Shown: in pieces, positions 8,017 through 16,430 of the stretch
Position numbering within the stretch: the first letter of the stretch is position 1
Layout: each line of letters begins with the position of its first letter
Assembly: GCA_947499125.1 (NCBI GenBank)
Contig: CANMMP010000005.1
Location: 124,001-188,000, forward strand
DNA: 64,000 bases
Source: an uncultured Pontibacter sp.
GTDB taxonomy: Bacteria > Bacteroidota > Bacteroidia > Cytophagales > Hymenobacteraceae
Direction: 5' to 3'
Translations under genes and position numbers: made by a program
The notes under the pieces: generated by a model
Told to the model about the DNA's origin: nothing
Seen by the model: the letters and a program-made list of their open reading frames with translations, nothing else
Database searches by the model: none

Positions 8017-9141
8017 TTATTTTACATCCAGCGGGAAGTTTGGTAGGCCGAGGTCGCTGCGGCGGCTAGCCAGTTTAATGCCATTATCAGTATAAACAAT
8101 GTCTGCGGCTTTGGCATTCGGGTTCTCTACTATCCCAAGGTACATATTGTCTTTCCTGGCAACATAAATGCGGCCGTCTGGTCCGGTTTGCAGGGCGCCA
8201 ATTACGGGACTGCCGGAGGTTGCCACAACCGTTCCGGATTTTACGATCTTATCAGGGCTGCCGGCTTTCAGGTCGAATTGCACTACCTGGCCTTTGCCTG
8301 TTTTGTTGTTTTTGGTGGTGCCGTATAGTTTGCTGCCATCCGGTGAGAAAGCGATACCATAAGCCTCAATAAATCCTTTAAAAAGTATAGGACTCGACAC
8401 TTCACCTGTACTGCGGTCGAAGTCTAAAAGCTCGAAGTTGCTGTCGTCGTTCCAGAGAGCTGCTGCCAGTTTAGTGCCGTCCGGAGATGGTTTTAAATAG
8501 CCGATCGCTTTTCGGTTTGGCCCGCCGTGCACGGTGCCTACATTACTCATAACAGGCTGCGTAGCTACTCCCTCATCCGACACCAGGAAGCTCATGTAAG
8601 CGTTGCTATTCCAGCGATGCGCTATTACCCACCAGTCTTTTCCGTTTTTATGTTTTACAGCTGTTAGCTTTTCGGTAGCAGGCGCTATCATAAAGGTGTT
8701 CTTAAACACCAGGTCGCCGTTGCCATTGTCTTTACTCATATCGAGTATACTATAGCGCAAGCCATCAGACTGGGCCTGTATATCAGTTGTAAAAATGTAG
8801 TAAATGGTTTCGGAGCCGGGCTTTGGAACTATAAGAGCTGACTGTGTGGAGGAGTTGCCACCCAGCAGGCCGCTGCCGTTTGGCATAATGCGATGGTTCT
8901 TGTTCCAGATGTTGATGCCGTTAGTATAAAAAAGCAGGTTGCCTTCTTTATCCGAAACAGATGCGCTGCCTTCTTCGGTGTTCAGCCTGCCGTTGGTTAC
9001 AGCTACTGCCGAATCGCCGTTTATAAATTTAATGCCAGCGCCTTTTCCAAAATACCAGTTGTTCTGCTCGCCCTGCGCTTGAACTGCCAGGGTAGTTATG
9101 CCAAGTATAAATGCTGTCGCCAGGTGTCTAAGTCTGATCAT
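8017..9141 (-). CDS. Secreted beta-propeller protein
   Basis: The 374-residue protein has a signal peptide (about residues 1-22, ending LAVQAQG) followed by a propeller. NNWYFGKGAGIKF, GSASVSDKEGNLLFYTNG and ALIVPKPGS are the start seen in many Bacteroidota gliding or T9SS-exported proteins. Later repeats carry LKPSPDGTKLAA, GIAFSPDGSKLYG and LQTGPDGRIYVAR (PD40/WD40-like). It stops after the propeller, with no PKD repeats or T9SS sorting tail, so it probably stays in the periplasm or cell envelope. No catalytic motif is seen; a lactonase-like fold is possible. Confidence 0.75.
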   Translation of the reverse strand: MIRLRHLATAFILGITTLAVQAQGEQNNWYFGKGAGIKFINGDSAVAVTNGRLNTEEGSASVSDKEGNLLFYTNGINIWNKNHRIMPNGSGLLGGNSSTQSALIVPKPGSETIYYIFTTDIQAQSDGLRYSILDMSKDNGNGDLVFKNTFMIAPATEKLTAVKHKNGKDWWVIAHRWNSNAYMSFLVSDEGVATQPVMSNVGTVHGGPNRKAIGYLKPSPDGTKLAAALWNDDSNFELLDFDRSTGEVSSPILFKGFIEAYGIAFSPDGSKLYGTTKNNKTGKGQVVQFDLKAGSPDKIVKSGTVVATSGSPVIGALQTGPDGRIYVARKDNMYLGIVENPNAKAADIVYTDNGIKLASRRSDLGLPNFPLDVK

Positions 9142-9201
9142 GTGTATTTGCTTTTTTGCTATAACGGTAGCTTTGCAAACGTAGTGCCAGACTGGTAAAC
9201 T

Positions 9202-9234
9202 AAAAAAGGACCAACAGAAAGTCAGTCCTTTTTT
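9202..9234 (-). terminator. Intrinsic terminator
   Basis: A 10-bp perfect stem (AAAAAAGGAC at 9202-9211, complement at 9225-9234) with a 13-nt loop provides a T run on the minus strand, just after the small lipoprotein gene at 9253-9492. Confidence 0.65.
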
Positions 9235-9252
9235 GTATAAAGTATATAGTTA

Positions 9253-9492
9253 TTACAAACTATCCGCTTCAGCTGCATTATCATCGCCGATCACCTCATT
9301 AACATAGGTACTGGTATCATCGGCAGCGGTGCCGGGCTGGTCGCCGGTAAGGTCAGAGCCGGTTTCCTGCGTCTGGTCTTCGTAGTTTCCTGTATTCGAT
9401 TCGGCATTCTCGCCATATTCACCTCCGCACGATACCAGTATCATAGACGAAGTGATAAGTGCAGCTGCCAACATATTTATTTTCTTTTTCAT
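9253..9492 (-). CDS. Small acidic lipoprotein
   Basis: The 79-residue protein has a lipoprotein signal: a basic MKKK start, a hydrophobic run, then the lipobox LVSC at about residues 19-22. The mature part is about 57 residues, almost all acidic or polar (repeated E, D, T, G, Q), without predicted structure. A second protein of the same design (9556-9759) lies directly upstream on the same strand, so the two may be paralogues of a small surface lipoprotein type. Function unknown. Confidence 0.7.
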   Translation of the reverse strand: MKKKINMLAAALITSSMILVSCGGEYGENAESNTGNYEDQTQETGSDLTGDQPGTAADDTSTYVNEVIGDDNAAEADSL

Positions 9493-9555
9493 AGTTATCT
9501 CAGTTAGGTTTATCTCTTTATACTTAATACAAAAAGTATAAGTTGATGAATATGC

Positions 9556-9759
9556 TTACATGATAGTTGTTGTATCGCCTACCATGGTAGTGTCTTCCAT
9601 CATATCATCATCCTCCGTCATGGTTTCGTCGGTATCTATAGTTTCGTTCTGAGTGGCGTGGTCGTCGCCTTTTCCGTCTCTGCCTTCGCCGCACGAAGTT
9701 ATAAACATAGTAGCACCACAAAAGATAAGTCCTGTTAGTATAATTCTGCTCTTTTTCAT
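9556..9759 (-). CDS. Small acidic lipoprotein
   Basis: The 67-residue protein begins at the ATG at 9759 (MKKSRIILTGLIFCGATMF) and carries the lipobox ITSC. The mature peptide is acidic and low in complexity, with D, T, E and M repeated towards the end (DETMTEDDDMMEDTT). It shares layout and composition with the neighbour at 9253-9492. No family recognised. Confidence 0.65.
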   Translation of the reverse strand: MKKSRIILTGLIFCGATMFITSCGEGRDGKGDDHATQNETIDTDETMTEDDDMMEDTTMVGDTTTIM

Positions 9760-9866
9760 AGCCAGATGTTGTTTATAGTTTAACAATCTATACTTGTACG
9801 GCAGGAGCTAATTAACAGGTTTGTTTGATGGCAGCGTTGTTTTATAGGTTAAACCTAATACTATAG

Positions 9867-11486
9867 CTAATCCTGAAGTGCTTCTTGCTGCAAAATTATC
9901 TTCTGAAGTTCGGGGTAAGTAGCAACTAGCTTCAGCAGTACGCCATTTGTCCAGCCAAAACCATCCTGGTTCGGGTATTCGCCGCCGCCAGCTTCCAGTT
10001 CTAAATTCTGCACGTTATACTTTTCCATTAGCTTGCCGGTGGCCAGGTATACTTCGTTGTTCAGGTTAACCCAGCGCGAAGCGATCGTATCGGCTTGTTG
10101 GGTGTAGCCATAGTTGCGCAGCGCTTCAATTGTCATCCAATGCAGCGGAGCCCAGCCATTTGGAGCGTCCCATTGCTGTCCGCTCTCGTTTAAGGTAGTT
10201 ACAACGCCGCCCGCCTGCATAAAGTCTGTTTCGAGCATAGCAGCAACACCAGCGGCTTTCTTGCGTTTCACCATCCGGAAGTATAAAGGGTACACAGCTG
10301 CCAGTGTCGGTATGTTGGTCGTAGTGTGGGTATGGAAGTTATAGTCGTAAAAGAATTTGTCTTTTTTGCTCCAGGTATACTTTAACAGGGCATCACGACG
10401 GTTTTCAGCCAGTTCTTTATAGTGCTTTGCTGTTTTATGGTCGCCGGCAAGTATAGCCATTTCCTGTAGCGTCAGCTCCATGTGGTAAAGCAGCGCGTTT
10501 AGGTCTATAGGTACAAGTTTAGTAGTTTGTATGGTGCTGATATTCTGGCCGTCGGCAAACCAGCGTGTGCTAAAATCCCAGCCCGATTCGGCGGCGGCTC
10601 TTATATCGCGGTAAATTTCTTCGGGTATTCTTCCGGAGTGTTTTGCCAGTTCAACATCTTCCAGGTACGATTCGGGGCGGGGAGAAGGATTGTCGTCCCA
10701 GTAGCGGTTTAGTATAGCGCCGTTGGGCATGCGCACTACCCGGCGGTAAGCAGGGTTCGTTTCCGATAAATTTTCAGTGCCATCCATCCAGAAATCATAT
10801 TCCTTTTTGAGGGCATCGGTATAGTTTGCCAGCACGGCACGACCTTTTTGCTGGGCCAGCACATGCAGCATAAGCGAGTAAAAAGGCGGCTGCGACCTGC
10901 TGAGGTAATACGTGCGGTTACCGTTTGGCACATGCCCGACCGTGTGGATGAGGTAAGTAAAATTATCAACCATGCTCTGGATGAGCTCGGTCTTGTTACT
11001 TACCTGCAAACCAAGCATCGTAAAATAACTGTCCCAGTAATATATTTCGCGGAAACGGCCCCCAGGCACAATGTACTGGTGCGGCAATGCTATAAGCGAA
11101 CCTCCATTATCGCCGGGCTGGCGTTGCAGGGTTGTCCAGAGGCGTTCGATGTGTTGTGTTACGTTCTGGCTGGTATCTGTGCTAAAAGTAGTGGCTGGCG
11201 CTGAGGGCAGTTTAAAATGCTCCAGTACAAATTCCTTCAGGTCGAAGTCCGGTTTGTTCTTCTGCTGTTCGTACGCTTTTAAGATCCGCTCAGTAGGAGA
11301 GAGGGGCACACAATCAGGAAAAGTTTTGGAATCGGGGAAAATGCGCTGAAGCTGTACTTGCTCAAACAGTTCGCCAAGTTGCTGGCCAGGGCGATAATAA
11401 TGCTGCGCTTGTGTAGCAGCCTGGGGGAGGGTTAAAAGCAAAATAAGTAAAAGGTAATAGCTGAAAAATCTAAAAGTATACTTCAT
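9867..11486 (-). CDS. treA: Periplasmic alpha,alpha-trehalase (GH37)
   Basis: The 539-residue enzyme hydrolyses trehalose to two glucose. Both trehalase signatures are visible: PGGRFREIYYWDSYFTMLGL (about residues 141-160) and QWDAPNGWAPLHW (about residues 436-448). It also has RWFADG, with the conserved trehalase tryptophan region, and a Gly-rich ELEAGGGEYPNQDGFGWTNG close to the end. A signal peptide (residues 1-27, ending ATQAQ) places it in the periplasm. The length fits the family. No trehalose transporter or regulator is adjacent. Confidence 0.93.
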   Translation of the reverse strand: MKYTFRFFSYYLLLILLLTLPQAATQAQHYYRPGQQLGELFEQVQLQRIFPDSKTFPDCVPLSPTERILKAYEQQKNKPDFDLKEFVLEHFKLPSAPATTFSTDTSQNVTQHIERLWTTLQRQPGDNGGSLIALPHQYIVPGGRFREIYYWDSYFTMLGLQVSNKTELIQSMVDNFTYLIHTVGHVPNGNRTYYLSRSQPPFYSLMLHVLAQQKGRAVLANYTDALKKEYDFWMDGTENLSETNPAYRRVVRMPNGAILNRYWDDNPSPRPESYLEDVELAKHSGRIPEEIYRDIRAAAESGWDFSTRWFADGQNISTIQTTKLVPIDLNALLYHMELTLQEMAILAGDHKTAKHYKELAENRRDALLKYTWSKKDKFFYDYNFHTHTTTNIPTLAAVYPLYFRMVKRKKAAGVAAMLETDFMQAGGVVTTLNESGQQWDAPNGWAPLHWMTIEALRNYGYTQQADTIASRWVNLNNEVYLATGKLMEKYNVQNLELEAGGGEYPNQDGFGWTNGVLLKLVATYPELQKIILQQEALQD

Positions 11487-11559
11487 CTTCTGCCCTGATT
11501 AAGTAAGCAAATAATGTTAGTTATGGCTTACGCAAACTACCAGCAAAGCGACAAGTATA

Positions 11560-11955
11560 CTAACGGTATGGGTATGGTACAAATGTAATCTGGCCCATGG
11601 CATCTTTTTCATATCTGGCTACAGCAAATTCTTGAAATCGTGCTGCAAAGTTCTCATTTCCAGGTTCTAAAACATCTGGCGCCGGACTGCCTTCCAAAAA
11701 GAAATATACTTTGGTGTTACCGTATTTAGTGTGCGGCATAAAATTACCGTAGTCCTGCATCTGCTGCCAAAGCGTGTCGTTAACAGTTACGGCATACACC
11801 CTGATCACCGGGCCGGTGTTATTCTCATTCCTGTAAAAAGCCACTTCCTTAAAATCGCCTTCCAGGTCGTTAACGCCAGGCTGGGAGAACGAGTCGTAAA
11901 TAAACCACACGATAAGTGCGACGGCAAGAGCTATAAAAATGTGCTTTGGTTTCAA
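11560..11955 (-). CDS. Hypothetical protein with N-terminal membrane segment
   Basis: The 131-residue frame starts with TTG at 11955; no in-frame ATG offers a better start. Residues 5-23 (IFIALAVALIVWFIYDSF) form a TM anchor or uncleaved signal. The rest (DFKEVAFYRNENNTGPVIRVYAV and following) looks like a small soluble periplasmic domain. No family is recognised. It stands alone between the trehalase gene and an AT-rich spacer. Confidence 0.6.
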   Translation of the reverse strand: MKPKHIFIALAVALIVWFIYDSFSQPGVNDLEGDFKEVAFYRNENNTGPVIRVYAVTVNDTLWQQMQDYGNFMPHTKYGNTKVYFFLEGSPAPDVLEPGNENFAARFQEFAVARYEKDAMGQITFVPYPYR

Positions 11956-12241
11956 AGTATAAAAGGTTTGTGCCAGGGCAAGTTACAGACTTTATAGTAA
12001 TTAGGGCAGGCAGCGCGGTAAAACTTTAGCTTGTTACTTTGCTGTTGCCTAAACTGTAACAGGTTACTTTAAGGTTAGTTTTGCATGATTATACTTTATG
12101 GCGCTCAGCTGGTTAAATACTTACTTATGAGTATTGTGCGATCTGAAAATTTAGCTGACTTTTGAGTTGGGGAATGGTATAACATTATACTGTAAGCCTT
12201 TACCATAGACTAACAACAACCCTTTATAAACCCTAGTACAT
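11956..12241. other. Spacer without visible gene
   Basis: This AT-rich non-coding stretch lies upstream of 11560-11955 and beyond the end of 12297-12842. Apart from several TATACTT/AAGTATA-type heptamers and the terminator at 12242-12271, I see no gene, repeat or RNA motif in it. Confidence 0.5.
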
Positions 12242-12271
12242 GAAAACGGACCACTTTGCTGGTCCGTTTTC
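12242..12271. terminator. Intrinsic terminator
   Basis: A perfect 12-bp stem (GAAAACGGACCA at 12242-12253, complement at 12260-12271) with a 6-nt loop. The run of A on its left gives a T run for minus-strand transcripts ending the membrane hydrolase gene at 12297; CTGTTTTTAT on the right fits plus-strand use. Confidence 0.75.
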
Positions 12272-12296
12272 TGTTTTTATAGGCTATACAATGCTT

Positions 12297-12842
12297 TTAT
12301 ACTTTTGAAGGGCTACGTTTAAAAAGCGCTACTATTGTTAAATACAGTAGTGCCGGAACACCAACCCAAACTGCTTCGCTTTTTATAACCCGCCATCCCC
12401 ACTCGCTAAAGAAGCTTTCTATACCTATAGGAGAAACCTGTATCGGGCGCCAGGGCAGGAAGTAGCGGGTGTTATCGAAAGGGGCAAATACGGCAACTCC
12501 TAGGCCGCCATTCGTGAGTGCATCAAGCAGAATATGCGAGGCAGTGCACAGGGTAAAGTAAAGTATAAAAAGCAATCCCTGCTTACTGGTCAGTTTTATA
12601 CTTCTGTAGAAAATGGCTGTAACGATGACCCCAAGTATAACTGCAAACACCAGCGAGTGCGAGAAGCCACGATGGCCCAGCACATGTTCGTAAGGCACCC
12701 CAAATTTAAACATCACTATATCCGCATCCGGAAGTATAGTGCACAGCATGCCCAGTATCCAGAATTTAAGAGAAGTGTACTTGCTTTTGTAGGTCTTGCC
12801 GATAGCTACTGCCGCAACCGCGTGCGCAAATGCTGATGCCAT
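12297..12842 (-). CDS. YdjM/DUF457-type membrane-bound metal-dependent hydrolase
   Basis: I placed the start at the ATG at 12842 (MASAFAHAVAAVAIGK, 181 residues). An open frame continues to 12959, but that part lies in the repeat element upstream and has no credible start. Family features are AHAVAAVAIG, ILPDADIVMFKFGV, LGHRGFSHSLVFAV (HRGxxHS metal motif) and ASHILLDALTNGG. Four to five hydrophobic helices make it an inner-membrane protein. These proteins are named hydrolases from their metal motif; the substrate is unknown. Confidence 0.82.
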   Translation of the reverse strand: MASAFAHAVAAVAIGKTYKSKYTSLKFWILGMLCTILPDADIVMFKFGVPYEHVLGHRGFSHSLVFAVILGVIVTAIFYRSIKLTSKQGLLFILYFTLCTASHILLDALTNGGLGVAVFAPFDNTRYFLPWRPIQVSPIGIESFFSEWGWRVIKSEAVWVGVPALLYLTIVALFKRSPSKV

Positions 12843-12890
12843 AGTTTGTGTTGGTGATTGAGAAATGAAGTTAAAGAAAATTAACGATTC

Positions 12891-12978
12891 TAGCGCGGAG
12901 CTTAGATCCGTGACTAAAGTATAATAGCGAATCTGAGATTCGCATCTATAGCTTAGCACGGAAATAACTTCCGCGCCA
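12891..12978 (-). repeat. Three-hairpin REP-like array, left copy
   Basis: An 88-bp block that, read on the minus strand, closely matches the block at 13576-13662. It contains a CGGAA/TTCCG hairpin (12959-12973), a central hairpin GCGAATCTGAGATTCGC (12927-12943) and a damaged third hairpin near 12896-12910. It lies between the membrane hydrolase and the RAYT gene, 43 bp before the RAYT start. Confidence 0.85.
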
Positions 12979-13020
12979 GAAAAATGTAACTATAAATTTA
13001 TCCCTCCCGTGCTATACAGC

Positions 13021-13563
13021 ATGAGTGAGAAGTATAAAGCAAAAGAACCGGACAGAATTTATTTTATTACTACAACTGTGATTCAATGGGCAGATGTATT
13101 TACACGCCGTGAATATTGTGAAATTATCTGTGACAGCATTACTTACTGCCAGCAGCAAAAGAATCTAACCGTCTATGCCTGGTGTATCATGACAAACCAT
13201 GTGCACCTGATCTGCTCATCTCCTAACCTTGCATACATCATCAGAGACTTTAAAAAGTATACTGCCAAAGAAATCTATAGATCTATACAACAGAACCCGC
13301 AGGAAAGCAGAAAAGGATGGCTTTTATGGTTAATCAATTCTGCAGGGGAATTAAGCAGCAAGCACGAAGAATATAAGTTCTGGCAACCAGGCTATCATCC
13401 TGTTCTACTTGATAGTAAAGCCCTGATGGAGCAGAAACTTGACTATCTTCATCGTAATCCGGTTACTGCAGGTTTTGTAGAAGAACCAGAACATTGGTAT
13501 TACAGTAGTGCCCGGGATTATGCAGGAGATAATGGAAGGCTCCCTATAGTTCTTCTACAATAA
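13021..13563 (+). CDS. REP-associated tyrosine transposase (RAYT, IS200-like Y1 fold)
   Basis: The 180-residue protein belongs to the IS200/IS605 TnpA-like group. RIYFITTTVIQWADVF forms the first strand, MTNHVHLICSS holds the HUH metal-binding pair, and DYLHRNPVTAGFVEEPEHW is the family's C-terminal signature and probably contains the catalytic tyrosine. RAYTs nick and join single-stranded REP hairpins and are usually single-copy residents rather than active insertion sequences. ATG 13021 is preferred to an in-frame GTG 12 bp upstream. The gene is bracketed by inverted copies of a three-hairpin element, the expected RAYT substrate type. There is no TnpB, and it is more AT-rich than its neighbours. 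Confidence 0.88.
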   Translation: MSEKYKAKEPDRIYFITTTVIQWADVFTRREYCEIICDSITYCQQQKNLTVYAWCIMTNHVHLICSSPNLAYIIRDFKKYTAKEIYRSIQQNPQESRKGWLLWLINSAGELSSKHEEYKFWQPGYHPVLLDSKALMEQKLDYLHRNPVTAGFVEEPEHWYYSSARDYAGDNGRLPIVLLQ

Positions 13564-13575
13564 TTCTACATTTTT

Positions 13576-13662
13576 TAGCGCGGAAGTTACTTCCGTGCTT
13601 AACTATAGATGCGAATCTCAGATTCGCTTTTATAATATGTCACGGAGCTAAGCTCCGCGGCA
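13576..13662 (+). repeat. Three-hairpin REP-like array, right copy
   Basis: An 87-bp block with three perfect palindromes: CGGAAGTTACTTCCG (13581-13595), GCGAATCTCAGATTCGC (13611-13627) and CGGAGCTAAGCTCCG (13643-13657). It is the inverted counterpart of 12891-12978, with only scattered mismatches. It starts 12 bp after the RAYT stop codon. Confidence 0.88.
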
Positions 13663-13672
13663 GAAGCATAAA

Positions 13673-13706
13673 AAAGCCGCAACTGAACTAAATCAACTGC
13701 GGCTTT
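13673..13706. terminator. Bidirectional intrinsic terminator
   Basis: A 9-bp stem AAAGCCGCA/TGCGGCTTT (13673-13681, 13698-13706), extendable with mismatches, has an A run on its left and a TATACTTTT tail on its right. It sits between the RAYT unit and the 3' end of the mutase large subunit gene. Confidence 0.7.
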
Positions 13707-13726
13707 ATACTTTTAACTATAAGCTC

Positions 13727-15868
13727 TTAACTTTTCACTGTAGTTATGAGCTTCTCCAGGATATTCTGGGCGGCTACTGAGATGATCGTGCCTGGACCAA
13801 ACACACCTGCTGCTCCGGCTTTGAACAGGTAGTCGTAATCCTGCGCCGGAATAACACCGCCAACTATAACCATGATATCGTCACGGTCGAGTTTGCGGAG
13901 CTCTTCTATTAATTGCGGAACCAGCGTTTTATGGCCGGCTGCCAGGCTACTTACACCAACCACGTGCACGTCGTTTTCGGCGGCTTGCATGGCTACTTCG
14001 GCTGGGGTCTGGAACAATGGACCTATGTCCACGTCAAAGCCAAGGTCGGCGAAGGAAGTGGCAATTACTTTAGAACCGCGGTCGTGCCCGTCCTGGCCCA
14101 TTTTAGCGACCATGATACGTGGCCGGCGGCCTTCTAAACTTTCAAACTCGTCTGCCATGTTCTTGGCACGTTCAAAGTTCTCGTCGTCGGTTATCTCTGC
14201 TGAATACACTCCTGATATAGCTCTTATTACTGCTTTATGTCTGCCGTATACTTTCTCTAATGCGTCTGAGATCTCGCCTAAAGTAGCGCGGTGGCGTGCG
14301 GCTTCCACTGCCAGGTCCAATAAGTTGTTTTCACCGGTTTCGGCGGCGCTGGTAAGTGCCTGTAAAGCTTTCGCTACCGCATCATTATTACGGTTCTCTT
14401 TTACACTTGCCAATCTGCGCAACTGCGATTCCCGTACGGCTGTGTTGTCAATGTCCAGGATGTCAATTTCCTGTATCTGGCTTGGTTGATACTTGTTTAC
14501 ACCAACTATAATGTCTTTACCGGAGTCGATGCGGGCTTGTTTGCGGGCAGCAGCTTCCTCGATGCGCATTTTTGGTAAACCAGTTTCTATAGCTTTGGCC
14601 ATACCTCCCAGTTCTTCTACTTCTTCTATCAGCGCCCAGGCTTTTTGTGCCAGTTCATGCGTCAGGGCCTCCACGTAATACGATCCACCCCATGGGTCTA
14701 CTACTTTGGTAATGTTAGTTTCCTGTTGCAGGTAGATCTGGGTATTACGTGCTATGCGGGCCGAGAAATCTGTTGGCAGCGCAATGGCTTCGTCGAGTGC
14801 ATTGGTGTGCAAACTCTGCGTACCGCCTAGGGCAGCAGCTAAGGCTTCCACGCAAGTACGGGTCACGTTATTGAATGGGTCCTGCTCGGTCAAACTCCAG
14901 CCCGATGTCTGGCAGTGCGTTCTTAAAGCTAATGATTTAGGGTTCTTCGGGTTGAACTGCTTGATGATCTTTGCCCACAACATACGCGCGGCACGCATCT
15001 TGGCAATCTCCATAAAGTGGTTCATGCCAATAGCCCAGAAGAAAGATAATCTAGGAGCAAAGTCATCGATATCCATTCCTGCTTTTAAGCCTGTGCGCAC
15101 ATATTCCAGGCCATCAGCTAAAGTATAAGCCAGCTCAATATCAGCGGTGGCGCCGGCTTCCTGCATGTGGTAGCCCGAAATAGAAATAGAGTTAAAGCGC
15201 GGCATTTTTTTAGAACTGTACTCAAAAATGTCGGCGATGATGCGCATACTTGGCTCCGGCGGGTAAATGTAGGTGTTGCGCACCATAAATTCCTTCAGGA
15301 TGTCGTTCTGAATCGTTCCGCTCAACTGCTCAGGTTTTACGCCCTGCTCTTCGGCGGCAACTATATAAAAAGCCATGATCGGCAACACAGCACCGTTCAT
15401 CGTCATCGAAACCGACATCTCGTTCAGCGGGATCTGATCGAAAAGGATCTTCATGTCTTCCACCGAATCGATGGCCACACCAGCTTTACCCACATCTCCT
15501 ACCACACGCGGGTGGTCGGAGTCGTAGCCGCGGTGCGTAGCTAAGTCGAATGCTACCGAAAGGCCTTTTTGCCCACCTGCCAGGTTACGACGGTAAAAGG
15601 CATTGCTTTCCTCAGCAGTAGAGAAACCGGCATACTGACGGATGGTCCAGGGCTTTTGCACATACATGGTGCTGTATGGGCCGCGCAAATAAGGCGGCAG
15701 TCCGGCAGCAAAATCGGTGTGCTCAAAGTGTGCGGCATCTTCCGAAGTATAAAAGGTCTTCACTTTTATCTGCTCCGGTGTTTTCCATACTTTAGCATCA
15801 GCCGGCGCATTAGTGTTACCGGCTGCAGCAATCTTATTTATATCTATATTCGAAAAATCAGGCTTCAT
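13727..15868 (-). CDS. mutB: Methylmalonyl-CoA mutase large (catalytic) subunit
   Basis: The 713-residue subunit interconverts (R)-methylmalonyl-CoA and succinyl-CoA using adenosylcobalamin. Residues about 1-560 form the substrate-binding barrel ([57 protein letters not shown]). Residues about 580-713 form the B12-binding domain, with the base-off histidine motif [12 protein letters not shown], then [11 protein letters not shown] and VIVGGVIP. The length is normal. It lies downstream of the small-subunit gene, separated from it by a small NTF2-like gene. MeaB (4904-5884) and a cobalamin adenosyltransferase (58940-59491) in the window complete the module. Confidence 0.96.
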   Translation of the reverse strand: MKPDFSNIDINKIAAAGNTNAPADAKVWKTPEQIKVKTFYTSEDAAHFEHTDFAAGLPPYLRGPYSTMYVQKPWTIRQYAGFSTAEESNAFYRRNLAGGQKGLSVAFDLATHRGYDSDHPRVVGDVGKAGVAIDSVEDMKILFDQIPLNEMSVSMTMNGAVLPIMAFYIVAAEEQGVKPEQLSGTIQNDILKEFMVRNTYIYPPEPSMRIIADIFEYSSKKMPRFNSISISGYHMQEAGATADIELAYTLADGLEYVRTGLKAGMDIDDFAPRLSFFWAIGMNHFMEIAKMRAARMLWAKIIKQFNPKNPKSLALRTHCQTSGWSLTEQDPFNNVTRTCVEALAAALGGTQSLHTNALDEAIALPTDFSARIARNTQIYLQQETNITKVVDPWGGSYYVEALTHELAQKAWALIEEVEELGGMAKAIETGLPKMRIEEAAARKQARIDSGKDIIVGVNKYQPSQIQEIDILDIDNTAVRESQLRRLASVKENRNNDAVAKALQALTSAAETGENNLLDLAVEAARHRATLGEISDALEKVYGRHKAVIRAISGVYSAEITDDENFERAKNMADEFESLEGRRPRIMVAKMGQDGHDRGSKVIATSFADLGFDVDIGPLFQTPAEVAMQAAENDVHVVGVSSLAAGHKTLVPQLIEELRKLDRDDIMVIVGGVIPAQDYDYLFKAGAAGVFGPGTIISVAAQNILEKLITTVKS

Positions 15869-15889
15869 CTAACTTGTGGTCAAATTGCT

Positions 15890-15967
15890 TATTTGTTAAA
15901 CTGTTAAGAATTGAATGGCTAAACTGGAGAATAACAATTTAGCCATTCAACCATACAGCAATTCAAA
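15890..15967. repeat. TTGTTAAATTG-type inverted repeat
   Basis: A perfect 11-bp stem GAATGGCTAAA/TTTAGCCATTC (15913-15923 and 15938-15948) is embedded in AT-rich text of the kind ATTTGTTAAACTG...CAGCAATTCAAAT. A similar arrangement occurs at 41264-41381. It fills most of the short gap between the mutase large-subunit gene and the NTF2-like gene and could form a stable RNA hairpin. Confidence 0.55.
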
Positions 15968-15968
15968 T

Positions 15969-16430
15969 CTAACTTGCGTGCTCGGAGGTTGCTACCCAAC
16001 GGCCGTCCAGCTTTTTCCAGAGCTGCGACGAAATACCACCCATCAGTTGCTTGCCATCCAGCTCTATCTTCCAACGGAAAACAAAGTATACGGCTTCGTT
16101 GCTAAGTTGCTCTAAGTGTAGTGGCTCGTAACTATAAACGCCCATTTTGCTGCGGTCGGGGTACTGTTCCAGAAACATATCCAGCACTTCCTGGTAGCCT
16201 TTTTCGGTACCGTTCTTACTTACCCAAAGCATCTCCGGCGAGTTCCAGTAAAAGCTCATAGCAGTTTCCAGGTCACCTTTGTTCCAGGCAGCTATCTGGC
16301 TTTCCAGGGCTTGCTTTACTTCTTTTGCAGCATTTCCTTCGGGCATTTTAAACGACGTAAGTACAGTTGTTGCGGCCATAAATAGTAGCGTCAGGTATAG
16401 TAGTTTATAGTTACTGGTGGTTGTTGCCAT
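15969..16430 (-). CDS. Secreted DUF4440/SnoaL-like (NTF2 fold) protein
   Basis: The 153-residue protein has an N-terminal hydrophobic signal segment (about residues 9-27) followed by an NTF2-like domain: VKQALESQIAAWNKGDLETAMSFYW, then VYFVFRWKIELDGKQ and LWKKLDGRWVATSEH. Members of this fold include enzymes and binding proteins; no catalytic residues can be assigned. The start overlaps the end of the mutase small-subunit gene by 20 bp, so it lies inside the mutA-mutB transcription unit. The export signal makes a direct role in the cytoplasmic mutase reaction unlikely. Confidence 0.78.
   Translation of the reverse strand: MATTTSNYKLLYLTLLFMAATTVLTSFKMPEGNAAKEVKQALESQIAAWNKGDLETAMSFYWNSPEMLWVSKNGTEKGYQEVLDMFLEQYPDRSKMGVYSYEPLHLEQLSNEAVYFVFRWKIELDGKQLMGGISSQLWKKLDGRWVATSEHAS

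Noticed and set aside
12843-12959. N-terminal extension of the membrane hydrolase
   Set aside because: The extra codons run through the REP-like array and contain no credible start; ATG 12842 gives the family-typical N terminus.
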